Below are positions 1 through 6,056 of a stretch of 14,007 nt of DNA, in pieces. Each line of letters opens with the position of its first letter. Position 1 is the stretch's first letter. The notes under the pieces were generated by a model, which was not told the DNA's origin, did not search any database, and saw only the letters and a list, made by a program, of their open reading frames with translations. A program made the position numbers and the translations under genes. Source of the DNA: Bdellovibrionales bacterium (GTDB lineage: Bacteria; Bdellovibrionota; Bacteriovoracia; Bacteriovoracales; Bacteriovoracaceae); contig SXUH01000013.1 in assembly GCA_005791855.1 (NCBI GenBank), positions 1 to 14,007 on the forward strand, in the 5' to 3' direction.

Positions 1-210
1 ACCAACGAGTACCTTCCGACCGTGGAGAAGCTCTTCGGAAAGGAGCTGGTGGATCGGTCGCAGAACATCATCAACGGGTTCGAGAAGTTCGATGGCCTCC
101 ACGAGTCCGACCTCAACCTCAGCGGCTTCGAGATGCACCAGAAGCTCCTCGCGTCCTACGAGAAGCTCCAGCGCGCCAAGCGGCTCTGGGCGGAGAAGGC
201 CCGGGGCTAG
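1..210 (+). CDS. C-terminal part of an unrecognised protein (5' end outside window)
   Basis: The reading frame is open from base 1 and ends at TAG 208-210, leaving 69 visible residues. A GTG occurs at base 22, but the frame continues upstream in the same codon style, so the gene almost certainly starts before the window. The visible part is charged and probably helical, with many K, E and L residues, and ends with a helix-like stretch rich in Lys, Arg and Glu. No motif, signal or membrane segment is visible and I do not recognise the family. It converges on the next gene with a single base between the two stop codons, leaving no room for a private terminator. Confidence 0.7.
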   Translation, partial: TNEYLPTVEKLFGKELVDRSQNIINGFEKFDGLHESDLNLSGFEMHQKLLASYEKLQRAKRLWAEKARG

Positions 211-211
211 C

Positions 212-1558
212 CTAGAGGAGCCCTCGGAGTTCTTCTTCCGTCAGCTCCGGGTGGGCCGGGTTCTCGCCTGCCTCGGGAGCGTCCTTCGAATTCTTCCCCC
301 AGATGTAGGTCTGGAAATCCCCGTCGAACTCCAGGCCGCTGAAGAACTCCAGGTTGTTCTTGAAGTGCTCCGTGGTGATCACGGTTTTCCTGTAGGCCTG
401 GTGGTAGCCCTTGAGGAAGGCCTTGAGGCCTCCGACGTTCTGCAGCCGGTAGTCCACGTAGCTCATGAACGCGTTCCCGAGCCGGTAGGCGCGGTCGTCG
501 GTGCTCCTCTTGTAGGCGGACTGGCTTCCGAGGTTGCTCCCGCCGAACCCCGGGGCCGGGAGGCGGGTGTAGCCCTTGTCCCTCCAGCTCGCGATGGCCT
601 CGTCGATCCAGCCGGAGTTTCCGTTGGCGGGCATCACGCCCTTCGCGAAGTACGAGTGGAGCATCTCGTGGTCGAGGGCGGAGAAGGACGTGGCCGTCGC
701 CCCGGCGTGCTCCATCCCCCCGGAGCCGTTCGGCGTGCCGTAGGCAAGGAAGCTCGGATGTCCCCAGGCCCCGTAGTCGCTCTCGAGCTCCTCCAGGACT
801 CTCCTGGTTTCCTGCCGGAACTCCTCGGTCTGGCCCGCGCTCGGCGAGTAGATGGTGATCGGGATCTGCCGGCCGCTGATGGACGGGTAGCTGAAGTCGG
901 CCCGGACGAACTTCCCCTTCGGGGCCGTGTGGAAGTACGGGCAGGAGACGGTGAAGTGCTTCGGGAAGGTGATGCTCCAGGAGTTCGCCGACTTCTTCGA
1001 AACTTCTCCGTTGGTGAAGATCTCCTGGGCCCGGCGGTTTCCGACGAAGGTGACGTTGAGGACCATCTGGTACTGGTCGAACTCGAAGTTCGACGGGACG
1101 TACTGCTCGAGGAACATGCGGTCCCGCAGGTCCCGGATCCAGAACGCGCTCGAGACGGTGCGGTTGGTGTAGTCATAGGAAACGTTGGCGTCGAAGGAGC
1201 TCGTGATCTGGAGCACGTGGTCGCCGGGGGCCACTTCCCGGTCGACGATGCGAAGCTCGGAGGCCCCGTCGGGGAACTTGATCTGCCGGGAGCCGGCCCG
1301 GGCCCCGTTCAAGGTCAGGCCGTCGACGTCCGGGACGAGGTCGAAGACGGGCTTCCCGGCCTTGGTGGCGGTGAACCAGATGGTGGTCTTCACCTTCGTG
1401 GTTTCGGAAGGGATGTCGTAGGTGACGTCGTACTGCGCTTTCGTGAAATCAACAAAGACTGCCTTCCCCAGTTGGGTATAGAAGTCCGGCGGTGCTAAAT
1501 GGAGATTCGCCCATGCGTTTACACTTGCACAGACGGCAAAAAGCATAAGAAATTTCAT
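212..1558 (-). CDS. Secreted M1-like (gluzincin) zinc metallopeptidase
   Basis: A 448-residue exported protein. Residues 1-17 form a Sec signal ending Ala-Trp-Ala, and AAGGA lies 5 bases before the ATG. After an N-terminal beta-type region (about 35-215) comes GGMEHAG at 280-286, matching the substrate-binding GxMEN element of M1 peptidases although His replaces Asn. The zinc motif HEMLH is at 297-301 and the third ligand Glu320 sits in WIDEA, exactly 18 residues after HExxH, the M1 spacing. Tyr358 in AYRLG aligns with the catalytic Tyr of the PYEKG motif in leukotriene A4 hydrolase, and a helical stretch follows as in that family. The inferred role is hydrolysis of peptides in the periplasm or outside the cell. 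GGMEH also recalls GGLEH of M61 peptidases, but the 18-residue spacing favours M1. It is shorter than typical M1 enzymes (about 600-900). Substrate unknown. Confidence 0.82.
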   Translation of the reverse strand: MKFLMLFAVCASVNAWANLHLAPPDFYTQLGKAVFVDFTKAQYDVTYDIPSETTKVKTTIWFTATKAGKPVFDLVPDVDGLTLNGARAGSRQIKFPDGASELRIVDREVAPGDHVLQITSSFDANVSYDYTNRTVSSAFWIRDLRDRMFLEQYVPSNFEFDQYQMVLNVTFVGNRRAQEIFTNGEVSKKSANSWSITFPKHFTVSCPYFHTAPKGKFVRADFSYPSISGRQIPITIYSPSAGQTEEFRQETRRVLEELESDYGAWGHPSFLAYGTPNGSGGMEHAGATATSFSALDHEMLHSYFAKGVMPANGNSGWIDEAIASWRDKGYTRLPAPGFGGSNLGSQSAYKRSTDDRAYRLGNAFMSYVDYRLQNVGGLKAFLKGYHQAYRKTVITTEHFKNNLEFFSGLEFDGDFQTYIWGKNSKDAPEAGENPAHPELTEEELRGLL

Positions 1559-1652
1559 TGCATTCCTTTTGTTAAAATCTATTTCGCGTAATACTTAATA
1601 ATAACGTAAATTTAACATTACAATTCAGACATTTACTTACCGATAGTGGGAC
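1559..1652. promoter_or_regulatory. A/T-rich divergent promoter region
   Basis: This 94-base gap between two head-to-head genes is strongly A/T-rich against G/C-rich flanks, and must hold the start signals of both. I see only weak candidates: TAGATT with TTATTA 17 bases upstream for the minus strand, and TAATAAT around 1597-1603 for the plus strand. No convincing -35 box or operator is visible, so the call rests on position and composition. Confidence 0.45.
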
Positions 1653-2843
1653 ATGGATCGAGCGCTAATAAAGGACTTCTCTTATCGGCTTAAGGAGATC
1701 GCGAAGGACCTGAGCTTCCTGGGCCATCCCCGCTACCCGATCAGAGAGCTGAACCAACTCTTCCCCCAGCACCGGACCTTCATCCAGGAGCTCGAGGACG
1801 TGAGCGTTCCCTTCCCGGTGAACGTCGACGAGAAGAAGCGGGCCATGGCCACCTTCCTGACCCAGCTCGCGAAGGCCGAGCTCCCGCCGTCGCTCAAGCA
1901 GATCTTCACCCAGCGGATCCAGGACTACCACCTCCTCCTCTCGATGATGGAGAACTTCGACAACGTCTTCTTCTACGAACACTGCACGAAGCTCTACGGG
2001 ACCTCCCACAAGATGGGGAAGAACAACGCCTTCCTCTACTTCCTCGAGAAGGTGCCGGAGTTCTGCATCGAGGACACGAGCGAGCGGAAGCTCCAGGGCG
2101 AAGAGGCCCTCCGGTACCTCCGGGAGAAGATGACGGAGACCTTCGACCCGGCGGACTTCGAGGTGAAGCCCTCGACCTCCCTCCTCTCCGACTCCTCCGC
2201 TGGCCGACGCACGCTCAAGCTGAACCCGTTCAAGGCCTACACCACTGGCCACCTGGACATCTTCCTCGTCCACGAAGGCTGGGTCCACCTCGGCACCTCC
2301 CTCAACGGCGCGGCCCAGGTCGACAACCCCTGGCTCTCGACCTGGGCGCCGAAGACGACCTTCATGCAGGAGGGCCTCGCCATCGTCACCGAGCTCATCA
2401 CCGGGTGCATGACCAAGGAGCGGTGGAACAAGGTCGTCCTCCGGCACCTGGCCACCTCCATGGCCGAGCGCGGGTCGAGCATCACCGAGGTCTACGAGTA
2501 CCTGCGCCACCACGAGATGGCGGACCTGGACGCCTTCAAGCTCACGCTCCGGGTGTTCCGGGGCGTGCCGTTCGAGGGCGGGATGGCCTTCACCAAGGAG
2601 CTCCTCTACCTCCACGGGATGATCGAACTCCTCTACCACATGCACTTCTTCAACGCCGACCTCCGCTCCCTCTGGGTGGGGAAGATTTCCTTCGACGAGC
2701 ACATCATGCTCCTCGACAACTGGAAGATACTTGAACCGCAGCTCAAGTACTTCCCCAAGCGGCTGGACGACCCGGAGGTCCAGGCGCGGCTCAAGAAGCT
2801 CCAGGAGCTCTCCTTCAGCCTCTTCAACCACGGCTTCCTCTAG
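1653..2843 (+). CDS. DUF1704/MATCAP-like putative metallopeptidase (QEGLA motif)
   Basis: A 396-residue protein without signal peptide or membrane segment, so probably cytoplasmic. It carries HEGWVH (His207, Glu208, His212), an HExxxH zinc motif, then T215-SLNG, and QEGLA at 239-243. This pair defines the DUF1704 family (PF08014), annotated in bacteria as 'flavohemoglobin expression-modulating QEGLA motif protein'. Eukaryotic members (KIAA0895L/MATCAP) are zinc carboxypeptidases that remove the C-terminal tyrosine of alpha-tubulin and use an HExxxH motif plus a downstream glutamate. A further conserved-looking block RVFRGVPFEGGMAFTKE spans 300-316. The enzymatic role in bacteria is inferred; no bacterial substrate is known to me. 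The Shine-Dalgarno is poor (AGTGGG only 2 bases before ATG), so weak or leaderless translation is possible. It diverges from the M1-like peptidase gene. Confidence 0.82.
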   Translation: MDRALIKDFSYRLKEIAKDLSFLGHPRYPIRELNQLFPQHRTFIQELEDVSVPFPVNVDEKKRAMATFLTQLAKAELPPSLKQIFTQRIQDYHLLLSMMENFDNVFFYEHCTKLYGTSHKMGKNNAFLYFLEKVPEFCIEDTSERKLQGEEALRYLREKMTETFDPADFEVKPSTSLLSDSSAGRRTLKLNPFKAYTTGHLDIFLVHEGWVHLGTSLNGAAQVDNPWLSTWAPKTTFMQEGLAIVTELITGCMTKERWNKVVLRHLATSMAERGSSITEVYEYLRHHEMADLDAFKLTLRVFRGVPFEGGMAFTKELLYLHGMIELLYHMHFFNADLRSLWVGKISFDEHIMLLDNWKILEPQLKYFPKRLDDPEVQARLKKLQELSFSLFNHGFL

Positions 2844-2863
2844 GTGGTTAATCTCTTCCGGTC

Positions 2864-2891
2864 TTGCTCGGGTTTCGATCGGACCTATACT
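2864..2891 (+). promoter_or_regulatory. Candidate sigma-70-type promoter of the Cys-rich lipoprotein
   Basis: TATACT at 2886-2891 matches the -10 consensus at 5 of 6 positions. TTGCTC at 2864-2869, 16 bases upstream, is a weak -35 (3 of 6). It lies just after the preceding stop codon and about 30 bases before the next start, the expected place for an independent transcript. Not tested. Confidence 0.5.
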
Positions 2892-2921
2892 AAGAGACAC
2901 CACACCTACAAAGGAAGTTCG

Positions 2922-3101
2922 ATGAAGCTGCTATCGTTCGTTACCCTGTCCGCGATCCTCTCTCTCTCCGCCTGCTCCCACCACCGGAAGTGCTGCGCGA
3001 AGGAAAAGGAAGCCCAGAGCTGCAGCAAGGAAAAGGCCTGCTGCAAGGAGAAGGAGTGCAAGGACGGCTCTTGCAAGAAGGAAGAACCGAAGAAGACCTA
3101 G
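2922..3101 (+). CDS. Small cysteine/lysine-rich lipoprotein
   Basis: A 59-residue protein. The ATG at 2922 is chosen because AAGGAAG (2911-2917) precedes it at proper spacing and the product then begins with a clean lipoprotein signal: Lys2, a hydrophobic core and the lipobox Leu15-Ser16-Ala17-Cys18. The mature part of 42 residues has eight cysteines including the lipidated one (18, 24, 25, 34, 40, 41, 46, 51), two histidines (20, 21) and many Lys/Glu, with almost no hydrophobic residues. Two related segments are visible: CCAKEKEAQSC (24-34) and CCKEKECKDGSC (40-51). The composition recalls metallothionein-like metal binding, or a disulphide-rich spacer on the membrane surface; both are inference. 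Asp/Glu-poor ends and Lys-rich tail could contact cell wall or nucleic acid. No family recognised. Confidence 0.82.
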   Translation: MKLLSFVTLSAILSLSACSHHRKCCAKEKEAQSCSKEKACCKEKECKDGSCKKEEPKKT

Positions 3102-3114
3102 ACCCGGGGCTCGA

Positions 3115-3136
3115 GTGCGGGAGCTCGCTCCCGCAC
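3115..3136. terminator. Hairpin between convergent genes, possible bidirectional terminator
   Basis: GTGCGGGAG (3115-3123), loop CTCG, then CTCCCGCAC (3128-3136) form a perfect 9-bp G/C-rich stem. It sits 13 bases after the lipoprotein stop and 3 bases beyond the stop of the convergent gene. There is no T-run on either strand, so intrinsic termination would be weak; it may instead stabilise transcript ends. Confidence 0.55.
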
Positions 3137-3139
3137 AGC

Positions 3140-3700
3140 CTAGAGTGGTTTCAGCTTCTGGATCTTGAGCTCCGGCTTCCGCGTCGTCCCCCGGTAGATC
3201 CGGATCTCCGTCTCGAGGGGCCTGCTCTCGAGCTGCTTCAAATCCGTCGGGAGCAGGAAGGTCACCGTCGCCGCATCCGAGAAGAAAAATCCTGGCACGA
3301 GCGTGAGGGAGAAGAAGACGAGGTTCCTCCGGTAGTTCCGCGCCGCCGTCTCCGGGTCGCTGAAGGTGTAGGCCTCGAGGCCCCGCTCCGGCTGGTCGAA
3401 CTCCGGGTTCCGCACGGCCCGGCAGAACTCGCTTTCGGCGAGCTTCGCCGCCTGCTTCACCGGAAGGGCCCCCCGGCAGTCACCCCAGAGCGAGGTGAGG
3501 AGTTCTCGGCCGTTCTTCTGCGGGATCCGGACCACGGCGATGCCGGTTCCGGTGTCGATGATGTAGGACTCCTTGGTCGGACTGTTTCGGTCTTCGTACT
3601 TGCCGAGGACCTTGGCCGGGAGGAAGTCCTGCGGTTCGATCGCGGCCCGGGCCTGGGCCGTGAGCGCGAAGACTGCTGCGAAGATTGCTATGCGAATCAT
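3140..3700 (-). CDS. Exported protein of unknown function
   Basis: A 186-residue protein starting at an ATG with AAGGAG 6 bases upstream. Residues 1-19 look like a Sec signal (Met-Ile-Arg, hydrophobic core, cleavage near Ala-Arg-Ala). The mature protein has two cysteines (75 and 93), which could form a disulphide in the periplasm, and alternating hydrophobic stretches suggestive of beta structure (46-60, 125-150, 163-183). A basic C-terminus (KPELKIQKLKPL) closes it. No catalytic motif is visible and I do not recognise a family. It starts only 16 bases after the stop of the repeat protein gene and shares its direction, so the two are probably one operon and their products may act together in the envelope. 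Confidence 0.7.
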   Translation of the reverse strand: MIRIAIFAAVFALTAQARAAIEPQDFLPAKVLGKYEDRNSPTKESYIIDTGTGIAVVRIPQKNGRELLTSLWGDCRGALPVKQAAKLAESEFCRAVRNPEFDQPERGLEAYTFSDPETAARNYRRNLVFFSLTLVPGFFFSDAATVTFLLPTDLKQLESRPLETEIRIYRGTTRKPELKIQKLKPL

Positions 3701-3716
3701 AAAAGCTCCTTATCCC

Positions 3717-5387
3717 TTACTCGACGTCGTAGCCCGCGTTTCTAAGCTGGTCCCTGTCGTAGCCTCCGGCCAGGGCTTCGGCCGCGGTGTAGCCGAGGTT
3801 TCTGACGGTGGAGGCGCTGTACCCGGCCTGCTTGAAGTCCGAGGTCCTGAAGGCTTCCTTGATGTCCTTGGGAGAGAGGCCCGAGTTCATGATTTCGATC
3901 AGCGAGTAGCCTCCCCGCTTGCACTCGGAGACGCTGAAGCCGACCTGCTGAGCGCTGCTCGCGGAGTAGCCGGCCTCCTTGAAGTTCGAGGCCGAGAACT
4001 GGACCTTGATCTCCTGGGCCGGGTACCCGGCGTTCATGATGGAGATGAGGTCGTAGCCCCCGGCCTTGAGGTCGGCGACGCCGTACCCGATGCCCTTCGC
4101 GCTGCTCGCCGAGTAGCCGGCGTCCTTGAAGCTCTTCCCGGAGAACTGGCCCTTGACCTCGGCCGCTGTGTAGCCCGCGTTCATGATGGAGATGAGGTCG
4201 TAGCCCCCGGCCTTGAGCTCGGCGACGGTGTAGCCCATGCTCTTGCTGGTGCTCGCGGAGTACCCCGCGTGCTTGAAGTCTTCTGCGGAGAACCTCGCCT
4301 TGATGTCGGAGGCGGGGAACCCGGCGTTGACGATGGAGATGACCTCGTAGCCTCCCCGCTTCATTTCATCGACGCTGTAGCCGAAGCCCTTGGCGCTACT
4401 GGCGGAGTAGCCCACGTCTTTGAACTGCTTCGCGGAGAACTGCGCCTTCACGTCCTGGCTCGGGTAGCCGGCGTTCACGATGGAGATGAGTTCGTAGCCT
4501 CCGCTTGCGAGCTCAGAGACGCTGTAGCCCGTCGCCTTGGCGGAGCTCGCGGAGTAGCCGGCGTCCTTGTAGTCGGCGGCGGTGAACTGGTTCTTAAGGT
4601 CGGCGTTCGAGAACCCGGCGTTGACGAGGGAGATGAGGGTGAAGCCACCGGCCTTGGCCTCGGCGAGGGTGTAGCCGACGTCTCGCACGGTGCTCGCACT
4701 GTAGCCGACGTTCCGGAAGTCCGCGGCGGTGAACTCGGCCCGGATCTCCGTCTTCGGGAGCTGGGCGTTCATGATGTCGATGAGGCCGTAGCCCAGGCCC
4801 CCGAGCTCGGAGATCTTGTAGTCGAACTTGCTTAGGAATCTCTTGAGTGGGTAGTGGAGCTTCGCGATCTCCTCCGGGCTCATGCCGGTGCCGACGACGT
4901 AGTCGAAGCCGACGTCGATGGCCGCCATGGTCTTCAGGGAGACCGGGAGGTTCGCCTTCAGGGTTTCCGCGTCGAAGGTTCCGCAGACGCCGTCGGCGGC
5001 GATCTTCCTCAGGGCGCGGGAGAGGATGGCGAGCTGGTCGCTATTCTTCGGCAGCTCTTCCTTCGCGGCCTTCATGTATTGCTTGAGGAGCTTCTCCTCC
5101 CGGGAGAACTGGTCTCGGAGTTCCTTGGAGAGGAAGAGCTCGCCCCCCACCAGGCGGCAGTTCCCCGCCGTGCTCCCGAAGATCCGGAGGACTTCCACGT
5201 CCTTAAAGTCTTTGATCAGGTCCAGATGGAGGAAGCGGTCCGTGGCAGGTAGCGCTCCCAGGATCCCCTTCGCCCCGTGGTCCACACAGGACAGCTCGCT
5301 CGAGGCCCGGGCCAGGGGGCCGGTGGTGAGAGAAGCGAGGGCGAGGAAGAAGGCGACGTTAAAGAAACGAGAAGGGGTGGACTTCAC
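3717..5387 (-). CDS. Exported protein with six 49-residue GY-rich repeats
   Basis: The start is set at GTG (5387-5385), because AGGAG lies 5 bases before it and the product then opens with a signal peptide (1-28, cleavage after Ala-Arg-Ala). The open frame continues 24 codons further upstream, but that part lacks a ribosome site. The 556-residue protein has a non-repetitive region (29-186, with Cys34, Cys77, Cys135), a degenerate repeat (about 189-226), six full 49-residue repeats (227-275, 276-324, 325-373, 374-422, 423-471, 472-520) and a 36-residue partial copy at the C-terminus. Each repeat has the skeleton AGYSAS..., GY.....LK.G, GY.LISI.NAG, ......IK, FSA.DFK, that is five subunits of about 10 residues. 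Such AGY/LK units probably fold as short helices packed into a solenoid, perhaps a binding surface; this is inference. Catalytic motifs are absent. It leads an operon with the downstream secreted gene. Confidence 0.82.
   Translation of the reverse strand: MKSTPSRFFNVAFFLALASLTTGPLARASSELSCVDHGAKGILGALPATDRFLHLDLIKDFKDVEVLRIFGSTAGNCRLVGGELFLSKELRDQFSREEKLLKQYMKAAKEELPKNSDQLAILSRALRKIAADGVCGTFDAETLKANLPVSLKTMAAIDVGFDYVVGTGMSPEEIAKLHYPLKRFLSKFDYKISELGGLGYGLIDIMNAQLPKTEIRAEFTAADFRNVGYSASTVRDVGYTLAEAKAGGFTLISLVNAGFSNADLKNQFTAADYKDAGYSASSAKATGYSVSELASGGYELISIVNAGYPSQDVKAQFSAKQFKDVGYSASSAKGFGYSVDEMKRGGYEVISIVNAGFPASDIKARFSAEDFKHAGYSASTSKSMGYTVAELKAGGYDLISIMNAGYTAAEVKGQFSGKSFKDAGYSASSAKGIGYGVADLKAGGYDLISIMNAGYPAQEIKVQFSASNFKEAGYSASSAQQVGFSVSECKRGGYSLIEIMNSGLSPKDIKEAFRTSDFKQAGYSASTVRNLGYTAAEALAGGYDRDQLRNAGYDVE
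3720..4709 (-). repeat. Tandem 147-bp coding repeats (six full copies plus a partial one)
   Basis: Translated copies begin at bases 4709, 4562, 4415, 4268, 4121 and 3974 (reading down the minus strand), each 147 bases, with a shortened last copy from 3827 to 3720. Phase is kept perfectly: every full copy is 49 codons. Divergence between copies is mostly conservative, but copies four and five share a 41-base identical block (4030-4070 and 4177-4217), pointing to recent duplication or gene conversion there. Confidence 0.88.
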
Positions 5388-5392
5388 CGAGG

Positions 5393-5419
5393 CTCCTGGA
5401 AAGTGGTTTTCACCAGGAG
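5393..5419 (-). promoter_or_regulatory. 5' UTR hairpin burying the Shine-Dalgarno of the repeat-protein gene
   Basis: In the mRNA (minus strand), CTCCTGG (complement of 5413-5419) pairs with CCAGGAG (complement of 5393-5399). Inside this 7-bp stem AAA pairs with TTT after a 2-base bulge, around an ACCAC loop. The 3' arm contains the AGGAG ribosome site, 5 bases before the GTG start. It could act as an RNA thermometer or a target for a protein or small RNA; that function is inference. Confidence 0.5.
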
Positions 5420-5491
5420 GAGCAAGCCGAGGGCCAGCGGGCCGGTCGGGAAAACCCACACTTACTTCCTCACCCCAGGGAGGCTTCTGAA

Positions 5492-5516
5492 CGAGTGTCT
5501 AAACCTTCGACACTCG
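5492..5516. promoter_or_regulatory. 8-bp inverted repeat, candidate operator
   Basis: CGAGTGTC (5492-5499) and GACACTCG (5509-5516) form a perfect dyad separated by 9 bases, centred in the 239-base gap between two divergent genes. Neither side has an adjacent T-run, so it is less like a terminator than a regulator-binding site or an mRNA hairpin in the long minus-strand leader. Confidence 0.4.
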
Positions 5517-5587
5517 GCGGGCGCGACCAGATAAATTTTTTACTGTTTTGCTCAAATTTGTTTTATTTTATCTAGTCGACCTGCCGA

Positions 5588-5593
5588 TATAAG
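5588..5593 (+). promoter_or_regulatory. Candidate -10 box for the small secreted gene
   Basis: TATAAG matches the -10 consensus at 5 of 6 positions and lies 33 bases before the chosen ATG, in an A/T-rich stretch (5530-5611). No good -35 is seen at 16-18 bases upstream. Confidence 0.4.
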
Positions 5594-5626
5594 ATTGAGT
5601 CAACAACTCTAATGGAAAGGTGGATT

Positions 5627-6013
5627 ATGAAGTACCTTGCGACCCTGACCCTGCTCCTCACAGTTTCTGGTGTTTCCTTCGCGCAGGCCGAACGCTTCGG
5701 GATGTCGCCGAAGCAGCAGTGTGAAAGACAGATGCACACGGGCCACTCGGTTCCGCACTGGAACGAGAAGACCAAGAAGTGTGAGTCGAAGCCCGGTCCG
5801 CTCATGCGGGAGAAGGTCGTTGAGAATAAGCCCGCCGCCGACGAGCTCTCCGGATGCAAGAAGGAAGACGCCAACACCATCTCCTGTCCGGACGGAGTGT
5901 ATAAGAAGGGCCAGGCGACCATCGAGAACACGAGAGAGCCCGGGAAGGAAGTTCCGAAGAAGGACTACCGCTCCATCGAGAACCAGGGCAACCCCGAGGG
6001 CATGGGCCAGTAA
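5627..6013 (+). CDS. Small secreted four-cysteine protein of unknown function
   Basis: A 128-residue protein. The ATG at 5627 is preferred over the in-frame ATG at 5612, because GGAAAGG (5614-5620) precedes it and the product then starts as a normal Sec signal (Met-Lys-Tyr, hydrophobic core, cleavage near Ala-Gln-Ala at 19-21). The mature part is charged and hydrophilic with four cysteines at 32, 52, 77 and 87, which could form two disulphides in the periplasm or outside. Sequence around them (QQCERQMHTGH, KKCESKPG, SGCKKED, ISCPDGVY) shows two Cys-Lys-rich pairs, but I recognise no family. The C-terminal 35 residues are rich in Gly, Pro, Glu and Lys and likely disordered. It appears monocistronic, with its own -10 box and a strong terminator. 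Confidence 0.75.
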   Translation: MKYLATLTLLLTVSGVSFAQAERFGMSPKQQCERQMHTGHSVPHWNEKTKKCESKPGPLMREKVVENKPAADELSGCKKEDANTISCPDGVYKKGQATIENTREPGKEVPKKDYRSIENQGNPEGMGQ

Positions 6014-6027
6014 GCTAACGAATCCCA

Positions 6028-6056
6028 AGAGGGGCCTTCGGGCCCCTCTTTTTTTT
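6028..6056 (+). terminator. Rho-independent terminator
   Basis: AGAGGGGCC (6028-6036), loop TTCG, GGCCCCTCT (6041-6049), then a run of T to 6056. The stem is perfect over 9 bp with a stabilising UUCG tetraloop, 14 bases after the small secreted gene. The last T-run bases overlap the stop codon of the convergent threonine dehydratase gene; on that strand no T-run follows the hairpin. Confidence 0.93.

Noticed and set aside
92..1498. Long plus-strand open frame opposite the M1-like peptidase gene
   Set aside because: It is an antisense shadow of a G/C-rich gene: low-complexity Val/Gly/Arg/Glu composition, no ribosome site, and the opposite strand has a clear signal peptide and zinc motif.
3115..3136. 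Strong intrinsic terminator
   Set aside because: The stem is perfect but no T-run follows on either strand, so it is listed only as a possible bidirectional terminator.
3720..4709. CRISPR or satellite-type DNA repeat
   Set aside because: The 147-base periodicity is in frame, codon-phased and under protein-level conservation; there are no short identical repeats with unique spacers.
3573..4835. Plus-strand open frame opposite the repeat protein, itself repetitive
   Set aside because: The repetition is only the mirror of the 147-base repeats. Its composition is Val/Gly/Ala/Asp-rich without fold signals, and the minus-strand frame has a start, a ribosome site and a signal peptide.
5388..5459. 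Upstream extension of the repeat protein to the ATG at 5459
   Set aside because: It lacks a ribosome site and would place the signal peptide 24 residues inside the protein; it also runs through the hairpin that covers the better Shine-Dalgarno.
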